DNA from: Canna indica
Lineage: Eukaryota; Streptophyta; Magnoliopsida; Zingiberales; Cannaceae
Assembly: GCA_034359265.1 (NCBI GenBank)
Contig: CP136896.1
Coordinates: 5,549,501 to 5,613,500 of the forward strand
Reading direction: 5' to 3'
DNA: 64,000 bases
Part shown: piece by piece, positions 1 through 13,400 of the stretch
How positions within the stretch are numbered: position 1 is the first letter of the stretch
Layout: every line of letters starts with the position of its first letter
Made by a program: the position numbers and the translations under genes
The notes under the pieces: generated by a model
Told to the model about the DNA's origin: nothing
The model's database searches: none
Seen by the model: the letters and a program-made list of their open reading frames with translations, nothing else

Positions 1-207
1 AAGCTGAAGCTGGGGGGCAACCGGGGGCTGTGCCTAGAAGAGGGGCTCGCCGGCGGTAGCACTGCCGCCGCTCTGGGTTACCTGCGGCGCTGCAACATGA
101 CGGGCACGGCGGTTCCTCACCCTGTGGTCTTCACCTCTGCCTGTTGTTCATCTGGCAATGTTGCAGTCATTGCCTTACTTTTCTGCGCTTTCTTGTTATG
201 TTTATAG
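1..207 (+). CDS. C-terminal end of an LRR-type extracellular protein (5' part outside window)
   Basis: The window opens inside an open frame (frame 1) of 68 codons that stops with TAG at 205-207. It begins with K-L-K-L-G-G-N-R-G-L-C, the typical closing motif of plant extracellular leucine-rich repeat proteins (GNxxLC cap after the last repeat), followed by a low-complexity linker and a second Cys. The last 20 or so residues are strongly hydrophobic (VAVIALLFCAFLLCL) and end directly at the stop, with no cytoplasmic tail. That suggests a GPI-anchor signal or a terminal membrane segment, as in receptor-like proteins without kinase or PII-2-like LRR proteins. There is no kinase domain. GC content is much higher than in the following spacer, as expected for coding sequence. 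The exact family cannot be named from so short a piece. Confidence 0.6.
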   Translation, partial: KLKLGGNRGLCLEEGLAGGSTAAALGYLRRCNMTGTAVPHPVVFTSACCSSGNVAVIALLFCAFLLCL

Positions 208-640
208 TAATTAGCATTTAGCAGCAAAAGCAATGCATATATAGGCGAGAGTTGACCTTGTTTTATTTCTTTTTTCGAAGGGAGAGAAAACCAAAATGTA
301 TAGATTATGGTATAATACTTGAATGAATGATTAATTAGTGCATTGTTAATTAATCATTTAATTTGTTCTTCTATTATAGACCCTGATACTGTGTCAATAG
401 TCAGTTAGTCACCCTCATAGGGATGTAAGTTTATAACAGGTATAATAAAAATGAGCATGAATACATGATTCAGCTTCAAGACTATAATATTCCAAGGTTC
501 AGGTACAATCACATTTCATCTTCCTCTTATACTGACAAGAAAATCACATCAAAGTCTGCAAGAATAAAATAATACATGACCGACAACAACTCGTTGAATA
601 AAATTTGCTGTGGTGATTTTTGTTTTGAATAACTTTAGGC
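208..640. other. Spacer between converging genes
   Basis: AT-rich sequence between the LRR gene (+) and the TBC gene (-), which point towards each other. It should hold both 3' UTRs and their polyadenylation regions. I see no further coding signal. Confidence 0.5.
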
Positions 641-666
641 TGGTTCTTCAATGATATGCTCCCAAG

Positions 667-3600
667 CTAAGCTGCCTTTGCCTGCAAGAGAACAATACCT
701 TGTCAATAAACTCGAGAAAAAAGATTCCCAATTATGACCAAGAATGTAACTGAATGAGATTTACCATGTTCAAGTACTTTGTATGGAGTTTCAATGCCTC
801 AGTACATGCTTTCTTTGCGTTCAAACTTCCAGTTATGTCATTCAAGATCTGCTACAAGAGATCACCCAATGAGGATGGAGGTCAAAAGCAAGGGTCAAGG
901 AGGTTAAAAAACATATGGAGATACAAAGGGAGAGGAAATGGAACAACCTTCACAACATCATCTAGACCTTTTGCTTCTCGTAGTAGCTGCTTGTTCTTCT
1001 TCTCTAGAACACTGGCAACAAGAAAGATGGAGAGAGAGGCTTTATGATCTTTCTCACCACGCTTGATGTTCTCCCTCACAAACTTTCCATAGCGCATTAG
1101 ATCTTCATTTGCTGGCGTATCTTTGGTTTGATTAGCAGCGTCTGATTCATAGGTTGAGAAGAGATGGGGGTTGTATTCCATAGACCAGATGATCTGAATG
1201 AATGAATGAATGAACAACATATATAATCTTCCCAACATCCATCAATAAGTACTTGTGGTAAATGAATGAAAAGTAGAACAACAAAATGTTATTTCTATTA
1301 TGTTTGAAGACGAATAACAACACAATGAGATTCTTAAGTTTTCAGATAACTACAACGAGAACCCAATGAAAATTCTTACCTCCCAAAGGTACAAAGCATC
1401 AACAAATGAAAATTCTCTGCGGAAGAGGACCATCAACATACGGAAGGCAAATAGATACTCCCCTCCATCCAGGTTCTCTGTCATATTTCTTATCAGATAT
1501 ATCAACAGTTTTGAAATAATTCTATGCAGCATCCTCATTTTATAAATTAAAATGTAATGCAGCATACAAATGTCATATTCCAAACTCGCATTCCTAAAAT
1601 ATCAATTGGCAGCAAGAACAAAGAACTAAATCACTAATTGATATTCTTGCACGAGTAAACCTCTATTACCTTTCAACTAAAAGATGAAAAAGAAACAGGG
1701 TGTTTGGTAGGTGATGCATAGCAGATCACTCTAGATTTTACTATCTATGTGTCACATATCATTTTTTGAGCAGTGAAAATCACCTTGGTGATTGACTAAC
1801 CTCAAGTGAGCTAATTCATCACCATTACAAAGGAAGGTGATTGCAGATCACCTCAAGTAATGGTTCATGTCTAACATATCTAGACAAAGATACCCTTAAT
1901 TTTATGAATACTTTTGATTGTACCAAAATGAAGGACCGCTAAATCACCCTTGATTGAAGCACCACAATGATCTACCACTCTTGAAAACACCACCTAAGGA
2001 CTAAGGAAGTATTAAGTATGCAAACAACTACAAACTGCATAATAAATGAAACCTAGTAGAGTTCAAGAATCATCCCAGAGTCAAAAACATACTAAAAATT
2101 TACAAGAATCTCAATTTTCGTAATCATACTGTACACATATATTTATGAGATAAGATTTCGTGGTGCACTAGATGCCAATGTAGCATTCAGTTAGTATGCT
2201 AAGTCACTTGATCAAGCTGAACATTGATCCCTTAGTAATTTAAATAAAATAGGATGGAAGGCTTCTTCTTTTTTGGTTTATTTTGTTATGGGATAACAAG
2301 CTACTTACAGCCTGGCTTCTATTCTTGAAGTATGACATCTTTATAATAGTAGTTTATACTGATGTTAATTCTTATACATTTTCATTTAGACCCAAAAATG
2401 ATATGAAAAAGATATCTGAATTCTAAGATTTTACTGCTCCATGATGAATGTACTTACGCTTGCTCAACAATAAAGCCGAGAAGAGAGTATTGTGCAAAGT
2501 TTAGTTGAGGACCTTGTAATTTGTTTTTACAAACTAAATAGATTTGTATTCTCAAAAAGTTAGAGTCAGTTATAAGCCTATAACATTCTTAAAATTATTA
2601 TTCAATAACATTTTACATCAACATACAGAAACTTAATGTAATTGTATTTCTTCCAAGGAACACCAAACTGGAAATCAGTAAAGCTAACAAAAAAATTAAT
2701 CAAGACAAAAGCAGAAATTCCACTGAAATCATAGAGAAGCCATACCAATGTGTTCGTGGAGCTTTGGATCAACGCTTTTTAGAATAGATGAAAGCAGCGT
2801 CAATTGGGCCTGAACTCCAATAGAGCTCGATGTGCATTTGAAATTTCCTCTCTTTACAATGAGAAAATAAACCCCATGAATCATCCAAACCAAAAAACAA
2901 GTAGCTGACTTTCATATTATTTTTAATGTATATTTTAAAAAAACATCAAACTTTGATAAAGAAAACAAAAACACAGTGGAGACAAAATCCAAATTTGACA
3001 ACATTATTTTAACCTATGTATTTTAACATGATATAAAAGAATGATTAAATAAAATGGAAACTTTTAGACAGATTGCTTTATTTTTTCATTAAAAGCAATT
3101 CTACTTACCTAAGAGTATATGTACAAACAAAGTGAGAATAGCTCTTATAGCTTGGTCTTCTCAGCCAACTGTTCCCCTAATATGATTTTAAGCAAACAAA
3201 GATGCATACTCAAAATCTAAGAGGAAGAAATATTAACATCAGCAGAATCCATGCTCCTTTATCACTAGCACAGCTTGCTCCCAACAATGTTTCTTATGAC
3301 TTCTATCCGTGCTACCCTTTGCTGTGTCTCTTCGGTACAGATACAGTAATGATCATGTGCACTCCCTTTGTTCTACAAACCTTTGTTAATTCTGAACTTC
3401 ATTCTCAAAGGAGCCAGAGTTTTGATGGACCAGCCCTTTTTATGTGCCTCTTTACCCTGGTATGATGAACCCAAGGTCAACCTAACCTAATTGGATAAGC
3501 AACTCCTAATAGAAAAGCGGAGCTATAGCAACCCTGCTCTAAGTTAAGAGCTAGTACTATGAATGAACTAACTAAGCGACTGATTGTTCGCGTGCAATCC

Positions 3601-6600
3601 CGCATATAAACACTTGTCTTACTAGGCAAACCTAGAGGTCCTTAGTAGCATTAACAAAGAAGAACAGCCGGAACAAAGCCAGCTAAGCAATGGCAATGCA
3701 AAAAAGTTCCATTTCGCTGTCCAATGGGCAAGCACCACCCCTGCAGTGTACAAAATCCACTTTGTAGCCGAGTAGAGATGTTTCTTTCCTCCCGACATGG
3801 ATAGAAGTAAATAAAACTTATGTGTTAGGAACTAAACCTTGAATCACTATCGATCAATTTCAAATGGTAGTAGTCTTCTTCCGGACAAAAAAAGAATGTA
3901 TATGAGACAACTCAAGAACAACTGACAACCAACATGTAATGTTCATGGATAGACTTAGAAGAGCATTCACCAACCACTTGTCATAAAAAAACTTATACAT
4001 TTTCAGTTGCTAGAGTTGAAACATAGTATGTTAATAGATAGAGTAAATTCTTATTCTGTACATGAATTTTATCAGAATTTGGAATATTAAGCACGGTGAA
4101 ACTAGGCTAAAAAAGTAACATGGTTCAGTATTATCTCAAGATAATTTATGAACCGAACATGGGAATTTGTGTGCATTCAAAGAAACATGGATTATTCCAA
4201 GAGGTTTTGAGTACAAGAGAACAACTTCAGTTAAAGGAATACAATAAAGTTGACTTACCAATCGGCGCATTAGATGTTCAAAGCACCAAAAAGCATCTGC
4301 TTCATTTTCAATGACAATTATTATTGGCGAACAAAGATCAGTCATTCCTGTTTACAGATGTGATATCAGGAAGCATTCTAACATAACCTTAAGTAAATCA
4401 ACATTAGCTTATGATCAATTGTATTGGACAATCAATTCACCTTGGCAGTAACCGATGTCCTTGTCTAACCATGAATAAACTGCAAGGATATCCCATAGTC
4501 TTGCTTGATTTTCTGGGTTTTCATAGTAAACAAGTGCCCGGTCTGTACGATTTACATCCAAACCTGACGTCGAGAAATTTTTGTGCAGAAACAACATCAT
4601 TAGCTCTTAATACAATGGAATCAAAACTATTGAATGAATTAATCTGTCTATGACAACAATATGATGTGAAGCTACATTGTTTAGCAATTTATATAAATAA
4701 AAAGATCTTATCAAACATGTTTGCAATGAAACTCGGAATTAAATCACAACCAAAGATTAATTTCAAAATCAAAATCCAATTTGAAGATATAAGCAGAAGA
4801 AAATTAGTCGTCCATAACTGAAATAAATTACAATCTGATGCATAATTTTAATTGGAATTTTAGATGCAGACTTTACTTTTACTTAACTACATTATAATAT
4901 AATGAAATAATAATATTTTATTCCTTTGTCATTTAATTTCTGCTGTTTATTGGTTGGGTTACATGACATTTATGTTAGAACATGGATACTCCAAAATTTT
5001 TGCCTTACATTAATTACCTACGTAATATATCATTATTTTTTAAGTACATCTTAGATATGCACCAGTACCTTGAGTATTTGTATTTTTATAATAAATACTA
5101 GAATACCAAACGTCTTTGAGTAATTGGATTCAATTATGGCTTATATAATTTAATTTCTTTCATTTGCCCAAGATGAATATTTGAATTTTTACATATTGCC
5201 AATGACATATTTTTTTAATCTTCAAATAGCTCATAACATGTTTAAAGAAGATAAAATCATATTCTTTTATGACAAGTTCTTCTCATGTTCTCTACATTAA
5301 CAGAGTTCTCACAATATAAAGAATGTCCATCAATTATGTCTCATCAACTACTCTCTAAAATCAAAACCAACACCAGCACATGAAAGAAACAAATTAGGGG
5401 GATGGTCAAGTGGATGGTTCTGGTTTGTTCGACGTTTGGTACGAGAGGAACAACTGTATTTTCAATTTGAATGCTACTGGCATACATGTCACTGTGTCAA
5501 CTTTCCTAAAGGTAGATAGGATTCTCTCTGTATTCTAGTCCTCATTTTAATAAATTACTGGGCGAAGTTTCTGCCCTCTATCATAATAAAAAAATGTCTT
5601 GTCATTTTTAGGCCATGATCGCATGCTAAAATATTGTAAAGTGAAGTTTCTAAATATACAAGGCTGAGACATGAATCTAATATCAAAATCTTGAAACACT
5701 GTGATATAACTCTAGGGTACCTGGTCATATGGATTTAGGGGCACTGAAGATAAACAATTTCGCCAAATATAGGCTTCCACATTCTCAAGGACCTAGTCAT
5801 TTAAACAAAAAATAAGTTGAACAAGGCAGCTTTTTCCTATTCTCCATAAGTCCGTAACCTTGTCACTAGAAGATGTTTTTTCATTCCAACAAATATATAC
5901 AATAGTCATTCCTGATGCCTAAATATGAGTTCCATAGAACCATTGCATAACCCAAAAATTCACATGAAAATGCGTGTAAAGAAACTGCAAGCTGAGAGCA
6001 TAATTAAGACAGGATATTGCAGAAGGTAGAGAAATTTATTGTTTCTTTTAGTTTTAATCGATAAAAAACTTTCAAGATTTCAGATAATTGTTGTCATAAA
6101 CATTTTACCTATCTGATGTAACGTAAGCTTCCACTGGATGACTTCTTTGTCAAGAATTACATTATTCGTGTTCTTCTCAGCTTCATTACTTGAAGGATCT
6201 TCAATAGGCTGACCATCTTCTGAAATTACTGGCGTTGTAACTATTTTTCCACTACCAACTGTACTATCCATCTCTTTGCATTTTGATTTTAATCTCTCAT
6301 ATTCTGACCTGTTAAACCATTTTAAATGGTTACTTTTGTTTCAAAGAACTGACAACTTAGTTACAAGATAACATGGCAATAGGAGTCCATCTTCAATTCT
6401 TAAAAAAATCTAAAAAATAATGCAGAAGACAATAATGATGTTGTGAAGTTACATCTTGTTGTTTGAGCATCTAACTGTAGAAACGAAAAGAAAAAAAGAA
6501 TTACCTTCGACTTTGTCTTAATTGAGTACGCTCATCAAAAGTACTTTTAGAATCATAACACCCGAGTAGAAATTCCCAAACTACTCCTTTTATTGTTGGA

Positions 6601-9579
6601 TGGACTCCCTGACATTATCAAATACATTTAGGTTATAAACAATCTACTAGATGTTTTTGGAAACTTCTCTGAGAAAAAGATAGCAAATGCTGCAGACAGT
6701 TGAAGTCACAACACATGTTTAGAGTTTCCACTAAAAGAACACATATTTAGAGTTAGGTCAAGAAAGATGTCTGCAATTTTGCATAGAAAAATTAACAATA
6801 CACATAAAACCATGAAAACACGAAAAAAATGTGGCTATAAGCTCCATGTGGTTATAAGATTTGAATAAATATAATGCAAATTGTGGACACTGGACATAAC
6901 CACTTCTGATCTAATATGGCATCTGGTTATCTTAGTAGGCCAACACAATGATAAGGAAATATCTCAAATAAGCCTCTGAAACTTGCATCAATCTGAAAGC
7001 AGGTAGAGGAGAAAACACCATGTATGTATGATGGAATATGTGATCAGATATTAGAGCATATATGATGGAATGTACGTATTTAACATCCTTGTCTTTGTGC
7101 CATTAGAGGAGAAATGGGAAAAAATTCAGTGCAAGCAAATATGCTAAGAGTCTAACATACGACTTACAAGATGATACATAAGACAAATGTGCAAGCATCA
7201 AACACGAGGCAAAGCCAGAAGATCGTGATGATGGATCCCTTGGAAGAAAATCTAAATGTAGACCTGAAGCAAATATGTCATATAGATGGAGTTTAACAAA
7301 GGGTCATTCTGCTGAACCCTATGATGAAAAACACATATATTATAGAAAGACTAGCAAATACACAAGGCCAAACAAATTATCTAAGAACGGTTATATTCTA
7401 GATAGTACTTTGTGAGGAAGTTGTTGCATTGCTAGTTTCATAGTTGACCAATGCACTAATCATCTCCATATTCAGTAGCATATATCAGAAATCTGACTAC
7501 CACAAGACCAACCAACATAAGTTGAGGGGGATTGGAAAATATATATGCCACAAGAGAACCTAAGTGTCTATCGACTACAAATATGGGCACATTTTTACTA
7601 AATTAATAGTAAAAAAATCATGAAAGATTATACGCGATGTCAATAATGACAAATTACTCACCCCCCTTTGTATCCGTCTAAGAACTCTTGCTATGTCCAA
7701 ATTTCCCTCTTGAGAGAATGAAGAATGCCATCGTCTTGCACTAAGAGTTTTTCCAGGCTGCATTGATTGAAGAACAAGTCATGCACTTGATGAGGAAATA
7801 CAACCAATTGTGAAAAAATCACAAGTATTGTAAATTGTTCTCTTAAGGAATATTATAACACTTCAGACTATTTAGTTAATGAAAATCCTAGTGACAGGAC
7901 ATGAAAATGCAATGTTTAGTCTACACGTAAACCAACCGCTTTGTCTAACTTGCTTTGCAAATCCAACTCAATGTAGTTGCAATTACAAGTGAAACAAGCT
8001 ATGCATAATTAAGTCATGAAGAGGATGTGAATGTAACTCTCATCAAGGAAATAGGAAGTAATGAACCAAAAATGGAGAATCTCTTCTTCCGTCATTCTAG
8101 CTTGAACCTTTCTTTACTCGTTCAAGGTCATCATTGGAGGATTATAAAATATGTCTACAATTGAATCCCCAACCTGAATGTATTCTGCATAGGTGTAAAA
8201 TTTGCACTAAAATATGAATACTTCTATCTGTAGGAGGCAAGCAGTCTACAACAAAATGGATAGGTATCACAATCAAATACAGGAAGCATAAGTTACAATT
8301 TCACGTGGATACAAGTTTGAACTTCTCATATGAGCTTATTAAATCTAGTAGTCTATAATCTAATGCATAGCTTTAAATATCATACTGTACCGGACTGTAC
8401 AATGGATACCAGGGTATGCTAGATGTACCGCCCAGTACATGCCCAATGGCTAGTTTTCTAGTAATTGGCATGTTTTGTACCGGTCTCAAGCGGCTCCTTG
8501 GGTCATTGGGTCCAGTTTTTACAATTTGGGGGGCTATATAAAGCCCCCAAACTTCACATTTACCCCCGCACTCACGCATACTCTCTCATACTATTTTAAA
8601 TCTCATATTTACATTGTAACTTGAAGATTGAAATAATTTTTTAATATATTGGATCATGGTTGAGAAGTTTATGTGTTTTTTCATCATCTACTAGTGTATT
8701 ATGTATGTTATTTTATCATTTCAATGATAAAATTAAAATAATGTGATTATAGCTTAAAATTATGTTTTGGAGTTTATTTTTAAAAAAAAAGCTAGGAAAA
8801 TTGATGCAAGCCATACAAACCTGTTTGTATCGAAGCTCAGTATGGTACAATACCATCGAAATTGGTACCAGATTTTAAACCTTACACTAGTGTACTAGCA
8901 CATTACTTAAAAATAAGAGAGATCAAGGGTGAGAAACTATAATCTCGCCTTTGTTTAGTTTAAAGTTTATTTTCCCTTTTTTTTGTTTGTTCGTGTCTGT
9001 GGTCTTCGGATAACCGGATCGCCTCCTTGTACATTTCAATCCTTATGAAATGGTTTGTGTGGCTTCGGCCTCACTTTTTCTTCAAAAAAAGGGTGAGAAA
9101 CTATAAAGAAAGGTCTTGTAAGATCCCATATTGTACTATTTATACTCACTCCATTGTACTTGACCATTCCCCCTTTTCTTCACCTCTTCTCCTCTATTCT
9201 TTTTCGGAGGACATCTTCTTCCCTCAGAAAAAGAATGAACTCATTAGGAGCCACTATATCTTATTTCTTTCTCATGATATTAATGCAGTTGATATAACAA
9301 ATTTCTGCTAAAACATAAAATCCTAGTGAAAAATCCAGAACCATACAAAAGGATATGCTTGAATTTTGTATAGTAGCACAGAAACCAATCATTAAAATTG
9401 ACTTAAGAATGGATCGAGGAGCAATTTTGAAATAGAAGGCGAGGAGCAAAATGGATCGAGAAACTGACCCTGGGTTTGAAGCGAGAAGCGGGAACATCTT
9501 CACGACATTCAGGCCTTATTGCGTAAAAAGCATCAGGCTCTCCCCAATCTTCAGGAACGGAGGCGCAGCACCTGAACAT
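667..9579 (-). CDS. TBC1-domain Rab GTPase-activating protein (GYP7/TBC1D15-like), 11 coding exons
   Basis: Rebuilt from conserved blocks and GT-AG sites. Exons (plus coordinates, read right to left): 9469-9579, 7662-7757, 6505-6608, 6109-6308, 4441-4563, 4259-4347, 2746-2851, 1380-1477, 948-1193, 765-848, 667-681. Together they make 1272 nt (423 aa), and every junction keeps frame. The start MFRCCASVPEDWGEP has the only ATG in a compatible frame next to the conserved N-terminal block. The block PGKTLSARRWHSSFS precedes the TBC domain. The Arg finger IxxDxxR is I170-G-L-D-V-N-R176 and the Gln finger YxQ is Y209-C-Q211, so catalysis by the dual-finger mechanism should be intact. Later blocks include ADAFWCFEHLMRRL and NLDGGEYLFAFRMLMVLFRREF. 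It should stimulate GTP hydrolysis on a Rab in vesicle traffic; the Rab is unknown. The tiny last exon is the least certain. Confidence 0.9.
765..851 (-). other. Tandem (NAGNAG) splice acceptor before TBC exon 10
   Basis: On the minus strand the intron before exon 10 ends TAGCAG. Splicing at either AG (exon right edge 851 or 848) keeps frame and adds or removes one Gln before ILNDITGSL. This is a classic NAGNAG site; which one is used cannot be seen here. Confidence 0.6.
3470..3800. other. Unexplained higher-GC patch inside TBC intron 6
   Basis: About 330 bases within the intron between exons 6 and 7 are richer in GC and less A/T-repetitive than the surrounding intron. No long frame crosses the patch, and I see no terminal repeats. 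It could be an old insertion, possibly of organellar or retroelement origin, but I cannot identify it. Confidence 0.25.
8371..8883. repeat. Putative TIR element in TBC intron 1 with a TATA-bearing hairpin
   Basis: The left edge (TTTAAATATCATACTGTACC) and the reverse complement of the right edge (GGTTTAAAATCTGGTACC and a later TACCATACTGAG) are imperfect inverted repeats, suggesting a non-autonomous DNA element of about 0.5 kb. Near its middle, 8525-8551 forms a G/C hairpin (TTTGGGGG... / ...CCCCAAA) whose loop is CTATATAAAG, a TATA-like motif. No target duplication was found. Confidence 0.4.
8943..9090 (+). mobile_element. 5'-truncated LINE 3'-end insertion with 16-bp target duplication
   Basis: A 148-bp insert ends in an A-run (CTTCAAAAAAA) and is flanked by a perfect 16-bp direct repeat, GGGTGAGAAACTATAA, at 8927-8942 and 9091-9106. 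An A-tail plus a long target duplication and missing 5' portion is the signature of target-primed reverse transcription. The body has the T-rich stretch and frame remnants typical of a plant L1 3' end. It lies in TBC intron 1, with the A-tail on the plus strand. Confidence 0.75.
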
Positions 9580-10440
9580 TGCTCGAGATCCAAATACAAA
9601 ATAAAATCACAACGAAATTAAATCCAAGCAATCGATGCCAATCTCCTCCTTCCTGAACAAAAAGGGGAAAACAAACCTGAGGAATGTCACTACAACAAAA
9701 TAACATACATGCAAAGAAGACAATCTCTTCGTAATGGTACCTTTTGGGGAGGTGGAGACTGGCCGACTGGCCTTCAATGCTTGTGGATTCAGTTGCATGA
9801 AGGTGAAAGGACGAGAAAGATGCAAATAACTTAAGAATGGATGACAAGAGAAGGATCCAATTTTTTTGCATGTCTTTTCTAAAATTGGGTTACGAGGCAA
9901 TGGACAGGAGAATTGTTAGAAAAACAAATGCCGCAGGGAATTCTTTAATTTACAAATATAAAATAAAATAAAATAAAATAAAAGCCAGGGCTCCCATTTT
10001 GATCCTGGAACAATTTTCCCATTTATCCTTTAAAAAATACTTTAGAAAATCTAATTACAATAGTTTAACCACATTAATCAAATAAGAAATTTTATGCATT
10101 ATTTATGATAAATAGTAATCATTAAAACAATACTTTTTGCACATTTTTAATTTATCATATAACACATATCGGCGAGGTAATTTGAAATAATTTTTGTAAA
10201 AAGCCAGTAAAATAATTTTCCAACACTGATTATGATAACATTTGTGAAAAGTGCTACTAACAGATCTTTACATTTTAAAAAATGCCAGTTCATTCTACAA
10301 GACAAGCATAAACCATATTCATTTCATTCGTGACTATAAATTATTTCTCATATTTACAATACATGCACATCAATGTGGATCAAACACTGAATAGCTTAAT
10401 CAGATGTACTTGAGACCTTTCTACTTTTGATCTTGAATTG
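9580..10440. other. 5' UTR/promoter of the TBC gene and tail-to-head spacer
   Basis: Contains the upstream region of the minus-strand TBC gene (roughly 9580-9950), an AAAAT microsatellite near 9958-9982, and an AT-rich spacer that must include the 3' UTR of the glycosyltransferase gene ending at 10441. No other coding signal was seen. Confidence 0.45.
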
Positions 10441-13400
10441 CTACCAAAATCGATCCTTGTTAACACTTAGATAACCAGCCATTACTTTTCCACCTGTATT
10501 CCGCATGCCATCAATGAGATAACACCATGTTGAACCCAGAGCTCCAATGAAGAAGTCTGCTTCAGCTGCCATTATGAAGTTAACAAGGGGATAATTTGTA
10601 CTGGTCTCTCTTCCAAGACTCGCCTCGTATTCGGCCATAGTTGTATTCCCGACTTGGCGAGTGACATTTTTTGTATAGTAGAAGTTCCAGTGAGGATATA
10701 ATCTTGTTTTGTCAATGACCTCCTGTATGAATATAATTAAACTACCTCAAATGTGGGAAATCACAAGACAAACTCAAGAAGAAACAAGATTAGAAACCTG
10801 CCTGCATTTCTGTTGAGAGCCAAATGCTATTTAGATCGGGGAAGCGCTTGCGCATTTTTTCAGCAAGTTGGATGTAGTGTTCAAACCCAACAACCTTCAT
10901 CTCACAAGCCTTGTCTCCCATCCTCACATGCAGGCTAAGCAGTGGCCTTGGAGTCCATGGTTTATGAATGGACCATACAAAGTGGTCAATCTCAGTTTGA
11001 GATTCGTCGATAGATTTCTGAAAACACAAACTTCTTGAAACTTAAAGTAGTTTTCCTACAATCTAGCCACTCTATAAAAATCATGGTAATTCAGGGAAAG
11101 CAACTATTACACTATGTAAGAATTCCTGGTAAATTAAGTATCATGAGATTCTTGGGTATAGTTTAATTCCAACTCTAATTGCTTTTAGTATGCAGTTATT
11201 GCATTTTCTTCAGTATTTATTTATGGTGATGTCTGACTTAAGCACATTGAAGTTCTGTGAATCAATTCCAACAGGAAAATTGAATTAAATTCTTTCAATC
11301 AGTGAATAATGAGTATTTGCTAACCTTTGGCCAAGATGCAGGAAGGCTTTTGATGACCATCTTTGCTGCTTCTAATCCAAATGCTTTATGCTGATCGACA
11401 TTTAGAAGATGACACATATACTCACTTTTAAACCTCATCAAGTATCTTATAGCCTGCAAAATACTTCTGCTTAATAAATCATACATAGACACAGAAATCT
11501 AGAGTCTAGTAAAAAATCAGTGAAGATTATGGTTAGATGATGTCCTTACTATGGATATATCAAGGGGGAAAAAAATTACTTTTTTATCTTAGTTTTGGTA
11601 CCTGTGCTCGCCACCACCTACTATCAATCTTACGATGACTCCAAAGTAAACTCCCATTCACCTCTGTTGTAGGCTGTAGAAGGTTCCATGGTCTACCCCA
11701 TGCTCTAAAGATCAGTTATGAAAGATGTGAGACAACCTAATGAAACCTCTAAACTATTAAGAGTAGTATATGACAGACAAGGAATTTTGTACCTAGGTAC
11801 CTTTCCAGCCCATATTTCCTTTGAGCTATAGTTGTCCTTCACTGTTATAATTCTTTTTGCCCAAGCTGCTTCATTCTTTGTGAGGTCAAGAGCTCGTTTG
11901 CGGCACTCGTCAGATGTCTCAGAAAAAAAGTAGCAAGACCAGTGAGACCGCGATGAACCTGTAAAGGAGAACTTGGATATATTATACACTAATCTAGTAG
12001 ATAGTAGAGACATGTACAACTTTGAGTAAACATGAATTTATTCTACAATTTTTTATGGTCTGCCATGCCAATGAAACATCCTGAGATGATTAAACAGATA
12101 AGATAATATAATTATAGAAATGAACAACAATGACACCTTGGCAGCCACCATGATCTGCTCTGTTGTAGTAGTCTGTGACAAGAATTCGATTCTCATTTAT
12201 TGCAATGGCCATCAACCCTGCCATTCCAGCTAGTTGTGCCCCAATGCCGAATCCTGGAAGTCTCTCCCAATCAGCAAGCAGAAACTTTAGGTTAGGATCA
12301 TTGCAGTTCTGTGGATGTTGGCGAATCCATATATCCTTCTGTACTAGCCTAGTAAGAGGATAGTTATCTTCATCTGATCCCAAAACCTGAAGATAAAATT
12401 TCATCAAATTTAAGAGCATATATCCAAGTAATCATACATGGAATTGAACTGTGAATAATGCTGGAGAAAGAAAGATATATAGAGATATTATGCCAATAGG
12501 AAATATCTAGTATATACCAAATTTGAAGAGGAAAGCTAGCAGCCAAGGCATTTATTAATAATGTGATGATAAAGTGCTAATTTTTGAAAATATTCAAAAG
12601 CAAAAAATGTTTCGAGGATGCAACAGCAGAAACACATGCACTCCTGCGTCTACTTACATTTTCTATAGGAGTAAAGAGAAAAAAATGACCTAAACTTTAT
12701 TTCACGTAGAAGAGCTAAATGTTAGACAGTGTTCTTAATCTTACATCAAAGTGGCAATATCAGGAAGGGGCAAACTGTTTGCTACTCAAGAGCACAAATT
12801 GTGCAGACTAGCATGGTAAATGTCGTAACCAAACAAGCTTACTCCTGAAAATTCACATACCCAAGGAGGATAAGCACCTTCGGACTTTGCACTAGAAATA
12901 TGAGCCTTCTTTTGATCCTTTGATAAGGTTGAATGGAGTAGCTCTATCCCTAATGATCCTCTCCACAAGGTCCAAGGAGGAAAACTTCGGTTTTCACCCC
13001 ATTTGTCAAATTGCTTATGCAATTTAGCACTCAGACTGCAGTTTTCTAAATGAGGAGCATGTGGCACATTAAATGTCCCAATTCCAGCAAATCGGCGCTC
13101 TTCACCTTCATCCAGTAGAGCAGACCAAGCATTATACAACATCATAACTCTCTCTTTTTCACTTGGTTCTATACCTTCTGAAAGGTTCCCTAAAATCTTT
13201 AAAGATGTGTAGATGTCTTTATTGCTAATACCTGCAATAGCAAGAAATGACTGGATTGTTTCGGCATCATTAAGAATAACAACTTGAACAACTATCTTAT
13301 GACAATTACAACAGTTGAATTGCACCTTTTATTGAGCTTATTTTCTTCAATGACAATTTACAGGATAATTGTTATAGAAAATGGCAACAATTTCCTATAG

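Noticed and set aside
1700..2000. Possible PIF-like MITE beginning GGGTGTTTGGTAGGTGATG in a TBC intron
   Set aside because: No matching right-hand inverted repeat or target duplication was found.
5395..5600. Possible SINE in TBC intron 4
   Set aside because: GGGGATGGTCAAGTGGATGG resembles a tRNA-like head, but box B and a tail with target duplication are not convincing.
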